Notes: generated from the letters alone by a model not told the origin. DNA of 64,000 bases from Sycobia sp. Sy_11 (GCA_018907035.1 JACCIC010000021.1:2936001-3000000), one strand, 5' to 3'. Numbered from the stretch's first letter, positions 22,761-39,039 are shown. Program-made: numbers and translations.

Positions 22761-25282
22761 TCACTAATTTGGGAAATTAGAGTTCCGTTTTTCCAATCAA
22801 ATTTCGTACATGTGTCGTCGAATCGGTCAGAATTTACGCGGGAATAGCGAATTTTCTGATTTCGTTATTAATTGGAAAGTAATTATTTTTTTCCAAGTCT
22901 GTATATACATGAGAAAAGTATATTTTGTCTATATTTCGTCTATGTCAATTCGCGTTTACGTTAATAGTGAAACTGTATCCATAATGATGCCCATCGGTGG
23001 ATTGGAAATATACTTAGAAATGCATGAAATTTCGTTCAAATTCTGTACTCTTTTCTCCTCAGTGCACGCACTCACCTACAGAGGATTACTCAATGGATTT
23101 CTTACATCTATAATTGCATAACCCATCTTTTGTAACATTTCCCCTTTAAGTAATTCAACAACCAATAGATTTATCATTATAGATATACTTTAAATAAATA
23201 TATATGTATTCATATATATCTAGTTATATGTATAATATTGACTCTGATTTATTGTCTTATGCAAATTTAAAGCTAAAATCGGCTGAAGCTTTTAACAAGT
23301 TAAATAAATATTATTTATACTCGATTAACGCACATCTGTACTTACATAATGTCGCGTACACACTTATCAGATTGAGAAATGGACTTTCCCGCCGGAATTT
23401 TCACGTTTTCACGTCTTTCGCGCTTTATCGCCGGTCAATTGAGAAACTACGGCCGAGCGTAGTTCAGAATAATCGGCGTAAGAAGGAAAATGCGTGGGGG
23501 TCCAGAGTGGGGGGGGGGCGGTAAAAAGGTAGAAACGCATAAAAAAAAACGAGAGCTTAACTTGATATGGCTTAAAAACTCCGCGCCCGGCAAATGATTA
23601 AAAAAAACACGGGAATCCCATCGTTATCGCGCGGAATAATTCGGGTACAAGGAATGCGGAAAAATGAAAAAAAAAAGAAAAAAAAAGAAAAAAAAAAGAG
23701 GCTCACCCCTCGACGGCGCCCCGACGACCGTCTGCAGGATCGCGGGCTTGGCCTTCTTCGCCTTGCTCAGCACCTCGGAGACGGGTATCTTGTAGGGCTC
23801 GGGCTTCTTCACCGCGACCTCGGTGATCGTCGTTGCGACCGCGCTCCAGTCGACGTCCTTGCTGTTGCTGCCGCGCGATATGCCCCTGAGCTCCTCGCGC
23901 ATCGCGCCGATAAGCGGATACTTGACGCCGCTGCCGCACACGGTGCCGTTGAAGTCGTCCATGTCCACGGTCCAGACCATGGCGCCTGTTTTTCAGTTAT
24001 TTATTTACTTATTCATTCATTTATTTGTCTTTTTTTCGCCTTCTGATTGTCAATATTCTATATAGGCGTGTGCTTGTGTGTGTGTGTGTGTGGGAGGGGG
24101 GGTCGGGAGGTTTATCTTATTGTTACATCTGCTCTGTGCTCATTTCATCGCAAGAGGGGCTGTTGCGCGCGTGAATAATGCATTGCCGATTGTGCAATCG
24201 CTGTACACCGATATGTCCGACGAGGATCTAATTAGAATATCTCATTTCTCGCCGGAATCCAGCGGGGAAATCTCAGTAGCCTCCGGTCTGTTGCAATTTT
24301 TTTTACCTCCAAGATTCTGGTAAGAAATTATCATCGTCTCTGGAGCTGAATTCCTTAATTTTTCTTAAAATACCGACGAAGAATTTTTTTTCTTTTATTC
24401 ATACTAAAAACTCTCTCGTATTTTAACTGAACGCATACTCGTTTAGAAATTTAGGGTAGAACCCACGACAAGGAAATATGGTGAGATTTTAATGCGCGTT
24501 TACTATGATTTTAATTAGTACATCTAGATAGATTCTAACATGTAAGACTAATTAATTTAAACTGGTATTCAAATGTAATTATTTTACTAGGATGCCTGCA
24601 GTTAGACAAAATTTGCAAAATTCCTCGAATCGCAACAAAATCGTGACGAAGGAATTTTTTTTTCCCGATTCATACTCCAAAATTGTCCAAAAGTTTTAAC
24701 TATTAGATATAGAGATCAACATAAACTCGGCGGTACACGAAGTGCGAGCCGCGTGATATCGTAGAGGATTTCAACGAGGGAAATTCTAATATTTTGTTAC
24801 GTATGCAGAAAATGGTCAAACGGTAAGAAAAAATAAAGTACATTCAAGGTATAAGTCACTATTCTTTTTTCTACTTTCTCATAAGTAAAGTTTTGATACA
24901 TGGTCTCCAAATCCGAATATAGGCAAAATTTAAAGAAAAACAACGGAATTTTACTAAGCGATGCTTGAAACTTATGACTTCATTCATGCATATTGTCTGT
25001 AATAATATTTGAAATGGTAAAGTCTCGAGAGATCTTATCGTATGGATTTATAATAGGATACTTGATTAGAATACAAACTAAACCTATGGATAATCTAGGA
25101 ACGAATTGTTGAATTGATGAATACAGACTCTTTCTTATTATCTTAACTTTTGCAATTGTGCACGGATGCATTTAACATATATTACAACTGTACCAATAGT
25201 GAGGATAGTTATCTATATACCTGATATAGCGATCGAGCTGCCGAGAAAGTTGCATTTGACAGCACTTTCAAATCACAATTCA

Positions 25283-25338
<56 letters not shown>

Positions 25339-26172
25339 TTATATGCTTTCGAGTGAACATTATATTGAAATAAGATGAAAATGCAACGGCCGAGTGAAAT
25401 ATCCTTTTCGTTATACAAACCAATGAGTACGAATTAATATGGGCGAGGGGTTTTGCTCGGATTCGAAATGAACACTTTAGAAAATATTAGAAAAATATTA
25501 TGAATCCTATGAAAAATTCTATTACTTTATAAAAAACGGACCGTAAGACGGATAATAATAATAATAATTATTATTAGTTTATTCTATAAGTCGTGCGCAT
25601 ATGTTAAAGAAATTTGAAACTTTCACTACCTTGCGATTCTATAATGCTACACTAGTAATAAATTTTAAATTACTTTTGTTTTTTTTTTTTTTTTTTTTGC
25701 TGTACACACACGTTCCGTAAGAATTTAAACGCGTCAATCGAAATAGACGAATATTTTACATCGCGAAGAAAGAAACGATACGAAACAAAAAAACAAAAAA
25801 AAAAAACCCAAAAAAACAATATGCATTTCCAGCAATACGATGGTAAACAATGGAGGTGTATGCTTGTACGTTTCACGTTCCGTTCCCTCGGATTTTTTTT
25901 TTTTTAGAGAGATCAATCTTGTCGGATGAAAAGCGAGAGATTGCGCACAGCCGCGCCGGCAGCGCGGCGTGCTTTGCCGGAACACGGGAACATTTTACAC
26001 GTCCATACTATATATATATATATATATATATATAGCCTAGCGCAGAGAAGGGAAACGAGGCCGTGCGCGTGGGTAAAATTACGCTTCTAGAAATTGGGTT
26101 CTGTAAAATTGACTCGGCCGGCTCTGATTCATTCTCAAGCTCATATCTTTTCCGGGCGAGATTAATATAGGT

Positions 26173-26211
<39 letters not shown>

Positions 26212-27966
26212 GTGTGTGCGCGCGCGCACGAGCATGCAAAGTCCGTGCCCCACTCGCGCTCATTTCCTCACCTCCGTATCCTTTATCCTTGAGCCATCGC
26301 ATCTTGTTCCTGATGGATCGCTCGTCGTCGAAGCCGACCCACTGGTCGTTCTGCACGAGGTACGGCACCTTCATCTCGTCGTCCCAGACGTAGGCGGCGC
26401 CGTTCAGCAGCATCTCGCAGATCTGCGTCGAAGTTCGGCAATATATATGTGTATATAGATATTTATAGATGTATATTCGCGCATGTGTGTTATTGATAAG
26501 TATGTGAAAAGGGATTTATTGCTGCGAAATCGTGAGGAATCGATTTCATACGAAACATCGGGCTCGAATTATTTTCGCGACTTGCTATGTATACGTAGAG
26601 ATTATACGTTCCCTGAGCCTGTTCGGTCGTTTGTTTATCGCATACATTTCTTGTATTATACACATTCGTCAACCATTTATTAAATTGATGTGTTCATTTC
26701 GGTAAGGAAACGCGAGAGAAATTTTACGATTTCCATTATTTTTCCTAGATGAGATACATTTATTATTATTATTATTTGTTTTTTATTGCCAAATTGGTCT
26801 CTACGGTATCTGAAAAAACTACTTGGTGAATAGCCATGTTCTTATTTACACTCGATTTATTGGTGTCTGAATCTGAATGCAATTGATATTCGTGGGTATT
26901 TTATATTATGTTTAAGGGCAAAAAAACGTGACTAATTGGTATCTATAGTTTGAATATTCGAGATTCTACAATTTTTTTTAAACCGTTTATTTCTATAGTG
27001 AGTTCAAACTTCAAAAATGACCCAATTATTAGCAAAAATTTCCCTTCTTTTTTCTTTCAGATAACTTTTGAAAATACTGCCATGACGGCTGATGAGCCAG
27101 ATTTTTTATTCTTCAAATAACCCTGTAAAAGTAGATATAAAAATTTTATACGAGTTAAGACCTGGCGAATTAATAAATCAGTGCCACAAAATTCGACTTA
27201 TTTATTTACTGTTGGATTTGAAAAAAAAGTCCTCAAATCGGTATTCGCCTTATTGATTTGCCCGAAGGTGGAACATTAATATTACATAACGATACATTAA
27301 CTTAACTCATTGAAAACCACGGAAAGAAATGTATAAGATAATGGCTGAAAATAGACATTATTCGACAATATCGTTTTAAAGATTTTAGTTTCGCTCGAAT
27401 TCCAGGGCTTTGTAAGGCGCGGCTGCTTTATTCGGGATAATTGAATTGTCAATGGATTTTACTGCATTTGTAAGGCTTTCGTTCGTAAGACGTTCGATTC
27501 CAAGAGTAAAAATTTATCTCTAGTTGGTCGATATATTAATACATTATTCCTTGTTTATCTTTGAACACAGATTTAATTTTACATTTTCCATTATACGTCT
27601 GATACAATGTTAAAGAAAACTTTCAGAAAATTTCGTTAAAACATCATAGGTCCATAAAACTTTTAAATCATAAATAATTCTCCAATACTTTTACACGCGC
27701 GCTTATTAATTCAATCGATGCTACATTTCCAAGCGTTAAATTTCCTTTTTCTTATTTTTAGCCAAGAGAAAGTTTTCAAAGTGCTCTGTAATCCAAGAGC
27801 TATCTATCAATTTCGCGCAAATAGTTATGAGACAAAAAAAAAAAAAACAAGAAAAGAAAAACTTGATTATTTGCTTCATTCTCGATGGTAATGGATTCGA
27901 TGCGTGAAGCGACTTGTAAAAGAATTAATTAAAATTTGTGCATTTTCATATAATAATGATATGATA

Positions 27967-28017
<51 letters not shown>

Positions 28018-31000
28018 GCACGTACGATTTCATTAAATACCGACGATGCTACCGTGAAAATTTATACATGTTTTGTTTTTATATTACTTTCATAAATACG
28101 TTAAAAATAATTCATACCAATCTAACAAAGAAGTAATAAGAATTGAACTTTCAATAATGTATATTTATTAATAAACTTACAATACACCTTACTCTCGCAA
28201 TTTTTTTTTTTTTTGAACGTTAAGGATTACATAACCGAGCAGAGATAATTAGTGGGCCCGTAAAGCTCTTTTCTTCATTATCGATCCCAGGATTGAAACC
28301 GAGAATACTTTTGTGCGAATAACTGGCCATTTTAATGATCAACTCACCAAAAAAAAAAAATAGCCATTGCTCTTGGCTAAGTTTCTTACCTAATTGAAAC
28401 GTTGTTCGATAGCTTTCGATGAGAATTAAAAATTAGTCCGGTGAAAAGACCAGTTATTGGACATTCATGGCCATCGTCGATGGAGAAAAAAAATGCCCGA
28501 CCAGTTTTTCGCCCATCTTTTTTTTTTTTTCGAGCTCTCGACCAATCGCCGGTAATTAAAAAGCAGTTTTTGCTTTTCGGCTAAGATTAATTCAAGGCTA
28601 AAATTTTTTCCCTCTATTGTCGTTTATCTTTATATTTTTTCTGGCCACTTTCACCGAAACATTTTCTGGGAGGAGAACAAAGCGTATTCAAACAAAAGCT
28701 TCTAGATTTTTTTTAAATCCAACCGTGAAAAATCCCATCAGAATGTACAATTCTTCATATCTCAGCTTTTCTGTTTTGGCCCACCGATATTAATCGAATA
28801 TTTATATTTAAATATATTTCATGACCGTAAGATTAATAGGTTATAATAAAAATATAAATAAATTATATTACAAAATATAAATATTATTAAATAATGAAAA
28901 TAGTTACTAGTTTATTATCTATCTATTTATAGTAATTATCTACTCTAAAGAATATTATTATCTATTTTACATAATGCAAATCGTACTGCTGATCTTTAAA
29001 TATTCTATATAGCCTTAAATAAATGCAAGTTATAACTTATAATTATTAGATAGATAGAAGCTCAAATTGTTTTTTAAAGCCACGAAAAACTTTGTAATCT
29101 AAATGAGACGAATAATAGGGTTACGGTAACGAGTAATCGACGGATCATAAAATAAATCCTGTCATTATATATCAAAACGGCGTTTTCTTACCAATTTCGA
29201 CGGACCAAGACCAGGAATATAAAAAAAAAGCTAAAAAATCTTTCACCCAGCTGCGTCGTGCCACGAAAACATTTTCCGGGATTTTAAAACTGTGCAACGC
29301 TCGCTTTTTTACACAGCCTCGAGATCGCCGAAATTTCTACCGTAAAAAATCAAATACAAAACAAACAAAAAGCCTAAAGCCCCCTTAAACCAAGACATTA
29401 AAAGAAAGGACGGCAAAGCCTCCGTGTCCCTTACCTCGTAATAGGCCAGGAAGCCGGACTCCTTCGTGTACTCGCCGGCCTTGCCGCCTCCGCTCGCGGC
29501 CGCGTGCACCTTGTAATTGGCCGGATTGGCGAGGGTGAACGAGCGCCCGTAGGTCGGCATGCCGATTATCATCTTCTCCTTGGGGGCGCCGAGACGCACC
29601 CACATCGAGGCCGCGTTGTCGACGCTGAGCTGCTTCTGCCACTCGGAGTCGAGGGACGAGGCGTAGAGGGGCGCGTTGTGGCCGGTCTCCCGCTCCCACT
29701 TGCCGTGGAAGTCGTACGCCATCAGGTTGATGAAGTCCAGGTAGCTGCGCGCGGCCGGTGAGCACGGCGGAAAAGAGGAGCATTCGTTCATGTAGTCAGT
29801 TGGCCCGGCGCTGTGCTCGGATTGTCGCGTTCAAAGTGCGAGGCGAAGACGCGAGCGAATTCGTGGAAAATCGACGAATGACCAATTTACGGGGAAATCG
29901 TACGCGTGACCGGATAATTGAAAGAGCAGGCCAAATAATGTTTCGATCTTGATCGGCCGTTGGGCTCGTTAATGAATCGACAGATAATGGACACGTGTAC
30001 AGTTAGTATCGTATTTTAATTTTAACGATACACCCGTCAGTCAGTTTCTTTTACGATTATTACTTTTGAAAAAACAGAGATATTTTCAAACAAAATATAT
30101 ATTTATAGATATACATTGCTCAAGAAGACAAAAGTTAATACAGGTTATGAAAATTGTTTCAGCACACATGCCTTTTTGATTATCGTTGTACATTAATTTT
30201 CTTGGATAATAATAAGAAAATGCATGACTTGGGTCATTTATTTGATAACAAATTGCTAATGCGAAGTACTGAATTGAATGTAAATAATGATATTTAGAAG
30301 TTAATTTTAGAATTTGTATGAAAATCAATGTGTTTATATCAGAAATTTATATATATATATATGTGGACTTTTTCCACGAAAGTTCAGAACGTCGATTTAA
30401 GGATTTTTTTTCCAATTCGAAAAAGTTGTAGATAAAAAAAAAGCATCGAAGAGAACTGCGTCAGAGCGGGGATTTTTCAATCGAGATCATTCTGACAATT
30501 TCGAAAGTTCCCAGCCAGTCCGTTGGCAGTGCAATTTAACCCGATTCAAAAGTCGATTATAACAGCGCGCGAAAAGATCGCGCCGATACGGCCGTGGCGC
30601 GGCGGCAAGATGAAAATTTACGTCCCGCGACGGATTCCAAGGCCCCGCGGTGGCTCAAGCTGGCCGAAATCGGCCCGATTAGAGTCTTGGCCAGCGGCCC
30701 CTCCGCGCGTAGAAATTGAAGCTACTGGGTCGCGATCCTGTTCCGATACGTTCGCGATTTGCCTCACGTTCGCGGCCTCGATGGAAATGAGGAGATCGTC
30801 GTTTGTTTGGGAAAGAAGAAGTCTACTGTATACGTAATTATACACTTGCTTTTACGATCGTCGGTTCTGGTTCGAGCGCCAAGGTGCGCGTATAGGTATA
30901 TGCAATTGGATTTATTTACAGAAAATTATGTTAATTTTTTGGTTTTTCTTTTTTTTTTTTTTTGAGACACAGAATGGTTGGTATTAGATGATTTTGGAGA

Positions 31001-31682
31001 AACAGCTTTATCCAGCAACAACGCCCTAAATTCGGCAATTTTCTGTAGAACATTCATATCTTTGTTGATACTCATTCGATTATCGAACTAAATCATCTTG
31101 TAAGTATAGTATGTGATATGTAGAAATATCTTTATATTTTTAAATCCTGAATTCCTACGAAATCATAGAATTCTATGAAATAAATTTGCTTCGCTTATCC
31201 TTCAAATGCATAGTTTCACTTTTATATTAATATAATAAAAGATCTTTTATAAGGGCAATACCAGTAGGCAAAAATTCGAAAAACGGACAAATGCGCAGAT
31301 TGACGATAAAAGTGAATTTATCGGTCTTTCGTGCGGTGTTCGGAGGAAAAAAATCTCTCGCCAAACCGAGACTTCCGCAGTCGCTTAATTAATAGCCACG
31401 GGGAGCGCTAAACGGAGCGAAATCGCCAGAGGGAGAATAGGCTCGACGACCGCTAGAATCGAAGGACGACAAAGCTCAAAGAGAGAAAGAGAGAGAGAGA
31501 GAGTGAGAGTGAGCGAGCGAGTAAGTGAGTGAGAGAGAAATTTTCATTACCTGGCAACGGCCGGAACATCGTATCCGCTTTTCACGTTATCCGGTCCCAC
31601 TGGGACAGCGGCGGTGAGAAGGAGTCTGGGCTTCTTGCGCTCCTGCGCCTCGGCCTCGAACGCCTCGCGGAGCTCTGCAATG

Positions 31683-31725
<43 letters not shown>

Positions 31726-31882
31726 GGGATAGTGGGGGTGTGAGTGAGGCGGGTAATAGGGGGGAGGGTACGGGGCAGGAGAAGGAAATGAATAAACTCG
31801 ATAGCTCAAACGATAATTAATGTTATTATTGTTTGGTCTTTCGGTCGAGCGTTTATCGGTGTTGTTAAATGTCAGCGTCGAC

Positions 31883-31924
<42 letters not shown>

Positions 31925-32123
31925 ATGATCTGAAGGGAGGAAAAACTAATTGGAGGTGTAGTGCAGCGTAACTGAATTTTTGCCCATGAACTATACGCTA
32001 TTTTTTATTGTTGTAGGATTGTTGAGAAAATTACATACGATTGTTCATGTTTTATATATATCTTCATAACTTTGATGGCTTTCGCGAATATATATTTATA
32101 TATATACATATATACATATATAC

Positions 32124-32178
<55 letters not shown>

Positions 32179-35100
32179 ATCGTAAAACGAAAAAAATTAA
32201 TAAATAAGTTGCTTAAAGGAGACGTATCAAAGATATAAATAATCGATCTTTTGTTTTTTTGACACGTTCGTATAAAGTATTATTATGATTTTATCAGGAT
32301 TTTACTCTTTATATTAACGTCTATATATATACAAAACCGAATCCTTTTCCATGTTATACAATAGGCACAAGCGCTTTACGCTTGATAAATTCGCATTTTG
32401 ACATTTCCGAGCATATAATAATACGTTACATAAATTAGAAGTACTTTTAAGAGTGCGCACTTTTACTTTATTACATATAAAATATATGTAAATTCGAATT
32501 CGCCATTGTATACTAAAAGACTTGGCAGTTTTTCTCGAACCTTTAAGGGGTGTTTACCAGGTAAATGGATTTTTTTCTTCAAGAATTACTCCAATTTTCT
32601 AGGAAGCTTAAGAGATATTAGCTTTACGAAAACTGAGATCTTCACTGTCAAAGTCAATAATAACACGACGTTATGTGAGAGAGTCATCCAAAGATTCAAA
32701 AAGGAAAGATCTTTATTTTCTCTCAGCCAAGGTATATTTATCATTTACATACACAAAACGAAAAAAAAAAGAAGAAAACATTTTCAACAATTACCCTTGA
32801 GCAGGAGCACGAAGTTCTTCTTGTCGTCGCCGCCCTTCGGGTACTCCCAATCCATGTCCAATCCGTCGAAGTCTCGCTCCCGCAGATACGGTATGGCACT
32901 GTAGATGAACGTCTGGCGAGCGTACCTCGTCGAAGCGACGTCCTTGAATTTCTGGGTGCCGAAGGACCATCCGCCTGAAAGTTCGGTGAGTCGTTCATTG
33001 TTTACGGATATCGCATCTCGTGCTCGCCGATTCGTTGTCATTCGCGCAACTGCGATATTATTATTTTTTTTCCTTCGCGCAAGGAATCGCGAGACAATGG
33101 TCGAGTTTTAGTTAGGCGCCGGTTCACCGTGTCGTTATCCAAAGTCGAAACGTACAAGTAAAAATATCGAAAAGTTGGCGTCGAGGTAACCGGCGTGAAC
33201 GGGAAAATTTCGTAGATCGTAATTGACACAGCGCGTTTCGTATCATTGGGTGGAATAGTCCGGTAGTAGACAACGGACGAAGTTCTGATAAATTTCAAAT
33301 TTTGCGTGGAACCACGAAGGATCGCAAAATTTAGACTAATACGTTATTGTGACAACCGCGGGGGGGGGGGGCTAGAAATACAACTGTGAACGCGCTGGAT
33401 TTCGTCCTGTATTACGCGAAATCTGTTACAGCTTATAAATGCGATACTATTATATAAGAATTATTTACACCGATATAATGTGCGGTTATCTTTGTAAAAT
33501 TTCGTTGATAACCGACATGTAATTTTCTGAATTTATACACTTCCATATTTTTCCCGTTAATTTTGTCATTTTCAAAAATTTCCTTTTCACTTAACCTCGT
33601 TTATTATTTATAACCCTGCATCTCTCACTCAGAGTGCGCAACGATCGATTTTAATATCACGCCCCATAGAAATGTGCTTAGCGAATATTGCAATAAAAAT
33701 CTCCCGATTCGTAATAAATAAAGCTCTCGAACGTTTGTGTACGCGTGTGTTTGTGTGTGTCTATGTATTTTTTGAAATTTCGAACTCACCGATGGCCAGC
33801 AGTATCTTCAGCGACGGATTGGCCTTCTTCAGCGCGGTGATCCGCTCGTAAAGCCCGACTTTGCCGTCCTTCGTCTCGTCGTTCGACTCGAAGCTGGTCA
33901 GCTTGTTCTTCTTCAGCCAGCCGAACGCGAATATCACGTGGGTGCAGAGGTCCGGCTGTATGTCCTCGGGCATGAATTTACCGATCTTGGTGCGGTACTG
34001 CGACCAGTTCGTGTAGTAGCAGACGATCTGCGGGGCGGGGGGGGGGCAAAAAGTATAGACATTAGATAGACGTAGTCGCGCACGGGTCGATCGGATAATT
34101 TATATAAAAAAATTTTTTTCTACAAAATCACGTTGTTTGTATTAGAAAATAAAGTAGAGAATTTTGAAATTGTTTTAAATTCATACAATGTGGACGAATT
34201 TTTCACCAATTCAACAAAGAGGCTAGCCGAATTGTTTTGCTCAGAGATCAAACGAACAAATAAGTCGCTTTGGAAAGGTCTAAGACTTTTTCCAAAATTT
34301 CACAGCTCTATCTTATTAAATTAAGAATTATAAAAGATTTGTCCAGTATGAAAGTTAACGTATTAATAGTAGCGTATATTAGGAAAATAAATTTTTTTTC
34401 GACTAGCGACAAAAATTAATCAATTTTGCATTTTACAGAATTCTAAGATTTCCTGGACGAGTTTTCAATAAGTTCGATTCGTGTTTGTTAAAAGAAAAAG
34501 GCCACTCGTAATGTAAAATCAAGTTTTCCTCTTTGTACATTTAAAACATGGTAGCGAGATATTTAACACGAGAGTTCTTCTACTGCTTCCAAAATTATAT
34601 TAACGCGTTACTACCAAGTGGAGTATAAAGTAATCGAGGAACCATTTTCTTCCAGTTTGATAAAATGCATTAAATTTAATTAAAAAATTAATACCTTAGC
34701 TTTTTTTTTGTTGTGTAAATGGATATATCGTCTATTTATTTTTATTTGAACATTATTTAAATTCAATTTTTTTCCTCGGTATTTCCAAATTTAATATTTT
34801 CCTCACTTTCAACGTATTTTTTTTCTTATACAAACATACCAATCAATGGCTCTTGTCTCAATAAATTCAACTATAGGTTTATCTAGTTTATTAAATGTCC
34901 AATGCACAAATGAGAACTCCGGACACCCCTGTGTTAAGCTACAAATTTATAACCTATCATCTATAACCCATCTTAACGATATTCGCATAAAAATAAATAG
35001 ATGGATAGTTCGCACAAACAAGCTGAGATATTAACTTATATATTACATCTACTACATTTTGTCGGGTTAGAAACAATTGTTTCACAGGTGACTGTAGACT

Positions 35101-38100
35101 CCCCCTGTAAGTAATTTCAAGGGTAAAAAAGAACCTATCATCCGTGCAAGGAAAACACTTCATGCGTTATACGGAGAAAATAATCCTTCTTATCGAATTA
35201 AAAAAGTATGATCTTGCTTCGATGATGACATAACGCATTATTACATTTATAAAGTAATCTTTTAATTTTACTGCTAATCGGCACTTGATTGAAGGGGAGA
35301 GAAAAGTTTCCAAGATTCGCCTATCTGTCATAGACAGATATATGTATAAGCTCAGGTGCTTTTAAGATAATGTGCAGGTTGCGCCTGTCGAATATTTTTA
35401 TGCATATATATATATATATGGAAGTCGGACAGAGCTTAATGCGGCTTAGAAATGAATTGGCGTTAATGGTCGCTAATTGATTTTACATTAATTTTATTGC
35501 ACAGTTACGATCCGATCCGAATAGCATAAGTGGTTGGATGCGTTTTAAAATTCAAATTATCTTTCTAAACAGATCGTTCGTTAAAACGTCCTTACCTTTT
35601 TTATTTTGCTTTTTTTCTCTTTTTTTTTTCATGCAAATGAAAGTAGAATAATCGGATTCGCGCTTATAAGTGCCTTTCAAAATTTCGTTTTGATATGTGC
35701 GCCCGAAAGGAAGAGGCGGCGCCGAAGCTACGCATTCGACTTTTCAACCACGTGCACATTCGTCATCGTCGGTCTTAAACGAAGTTCTTCCCGTCTTTTC
35801 ATTTTACGGACCGACTTGAATTCAAGTGGATTTTATGCTAATATGTAGGCAAAAAAAAAGGACTTTGGTAGAACAGTGGCAATTTCAGTTAGAATAAAAT
35901 CGCAAGTAAAATTCTACGAAAAGATTAAACAAACAACAATAAAGAACTCATATGAACTAATGGGATAGATCATCGTTATCACAATGCACGATTTTTTTTC
36001 TTGTATATTTTACGTATTTATGAACTTCGTTGGATTGAATATCGATATCTCTATAAAAGATAATCCATTTTGGTAATCTGAGCTTCTACTTTACAAAAAA
36101 ACAAAAAAAAAAAAAAAATCATCCCGGCTCTTCTCTTTGATCACAAACCAAGACAGTGGTCCATATTCATTGAATCGCGTTAGTATGAATTTGGATAAGC
36201 GTACATTCGGGTATTACTTTTCGAATCGCAACGCGCGCGCCCCCTCGAAAAATTGCCGCGTTCGCGCAGCGTGTACGCGATGCTTTTGCAGAAAATTAAT
36301 ACGGCACGTAGCTGTAGGCACGTTGTGCGGGACGGTAAGTAATTTAATAAATCGAGCAACGAGCCCCACCAACGTTGTACGGAAGTGAAAGCACGAGTCG
36401 CGAGTGTATATATGTATATATCAATTCTATATAGCCCGCATAATAATGATAATAGTAAATAAATAAATTGCGGGTATTTATGTATGTACGGATGCTCCTC
36501 GAGCGTGGCTTTTTTTTTTTTTGTAATCGGATTATAAATATAATATACCGTTTATGAAGTAGTGTCGGTATATTTTAACCGAAACGCTACTTTCATCCGA
36601 AGCTTAATTAATTCTTGAGATTTTCCCTTTAAATATATTGAACTGTTGCTCTCCTCTTTCTGACCGAAACAAAAAAAAAAAAAATGTATATAAGGAAACG
36701 GAACTGGTGTTAATATCGTTAACGTTACTTCGCTGGCCTGATTGCGACAACGGGAATAATTACGCGCATAACTGTTGGAAGTTCGATTAAGTTCACGCCC
36801 AAGAACCGGATTATAAAAGCCTTTTTCATCTGGTTTTATCGAAGATTTTGCATTCGTTCAACGCGAAGGCCGGAATTGGAGGCCGGACTTCGATTTGCTC
36901 GATGGCAATCGCATTTTTACGGGAGCCTGATTTCCAATTGCAAGAAGACGCGTTAGACGAAGTATACTCGTCATTTACGTTTATTTTTAAATATCTCTTC
37001 TGATCATTCGTACAACATACTGTCAAATTCTCATACTTCTACGGTTTTACTCCCGAATTCCCTTGTGTCTACGAACCCGAGGGGAGTAGCTTTTGGCAGC
37101 TTTCTGTAGCTTTTCGTGAAAAATTATTTGCGACTTCGTAAACGCGTTGCTGTCGTTGTTGTTTTTTCTTTTCAGCTCGTATAAATCTTGCGCGATGGAT
37201 GATTTACGCTCGATGTGAAAAATACAAATTCGACGCGACCGATGACTCGTGAATCCGTTCGAAAATCCCTAGTCTGGTTTCTGGGATGAATTTGCACTAA
37301 TTTCAAACGGTACGGATATTTATTCATTTTACTGTTTCCTTTGGTGCAATTTCGGTAAACTTCGGTGGAGCCTTTTTTTCATTGGTCGATTTAGATGAAC
37401 GCCACCGCTGGCGTGCATTTAGAGGGTCTAGTACGCGACGACGGTGTGATCGAACGAAAACAAACTATAGATCACATATACGATAGGAATCTAAAATTGC
37501 CGGAGAACGAAATATCAATAAGAAGAATGATAAATAGTGCGTACAGACATGCTAAATTACGGTAAATTGTCTTCCCTTCATTTTCAACTTCGCAAGTTTT
37601 ATATTTACGGGAAATTTTCTTTTTTATTGCAGCGAATACGGATTTCCATCGTCAACTTTGTTTATGCCTTTCTCCCTATTTCAAAACTATACTCGTTCTT
37701 AAACCACATTTTTAATTTTCACTATACATTAAAAAAACTGAATATTTTTTTAATGAATAATTTAGTATAGATTGTTTCGGTAAAAAAAGTCGTACGCATA
37801 CCGCCATATTTATCGATATACATATATTTATAGATAAGAAACTATAGTAGTAAGTTCGTGGAGAGACGTATAAGAAAACGTTTTCTACTGGAATAGAATG
37901 GAATATTCGCTGTGATAAAAATCTCTATTCCCATTAAAACCAGGATTTTATTTAATAGCGAGTGTATGGCAAATTTAGGTAATTTCTTTCCTCTTTTCGG
38001 TTCTTCGTTGTTTTTTACAATTTATTCCGGCTAAGCTCGATTTTACGTTAAATTACACTTTAGCCTCGGATTTTATTTTAAATTGCCCCGTGAAAAGAAT

Positions 38101-38523
38101 CGCCTGACCGAAATAACGCCAAAAAAAAAAACGAAAAACAGAAAAATAATAAAAAAGAAAAACTGTTAGACGGCCAAAATTAACAGTGTCCTTCTTAATA
38201 ATGGCGTTGCTTTGTTCACCGGCGACGCGGATTCTCACCTACTTTTTTGTTTTTTTTTTTTTACGCGCAAAAGCGCACCGTTCGCGTGCTGGTGACCCGC
38301 GTTCATACGCACCTTGTAGTCCTCGGTCGCCTTGCCCGGCTGGAGCTCGTTCTTCGTGCTCTTGTTGCTGATGCGATTGCGCGTCACCTTAAATCTATTG
38401 ACGCTCGCCGACACCTCCTGGTCGTTGGAGAGCGATGGCCTCGACGTCGTCGGCCTGCGGAACCTCTTACGCGCGCCTGTTGATCGCCGTTGTTTCGTCG
38501 AGGCGTGCGGGGGACAGGGAGAA

Positions 38524-38586
<63 letters not shown>

Positions 38587-38749
38587 AAAAGATGAGATTA
38601 GTTCGTTTCGTTAGGTTTTCATTTCATTACGCGGATATGTGTATGAATAATATTTAAAGAGGAGCGATCCTCTGTTTAAAAGTCAGCTCCCGTATTCACC
38701 ACGGGGCCATTTTATGGCCACGAGGCTTTTACACGGTAATTAAGTGTAC

Positions 38750-38798
<49 letters not shown>

Positions 38799-38997
38799 GT
38801 ATGTTACAAACTTTAATAAAAGGCTTTTCTCCAAACATATGTCTATACGAATAATGGGCATTATGCACGTGAGGGAAGAGCCTGCAGGTGAGTATTTGAG
38901 AACTAGGAAGTAACGGATTATATCTCGTTATTTCTCGTGAACGGGTAAGTGTATTAAAAGCAAAATTTGTTTGCTCATTGCCATCTATATATAAATA

Positions 38998-39039
<42 letters not shown>

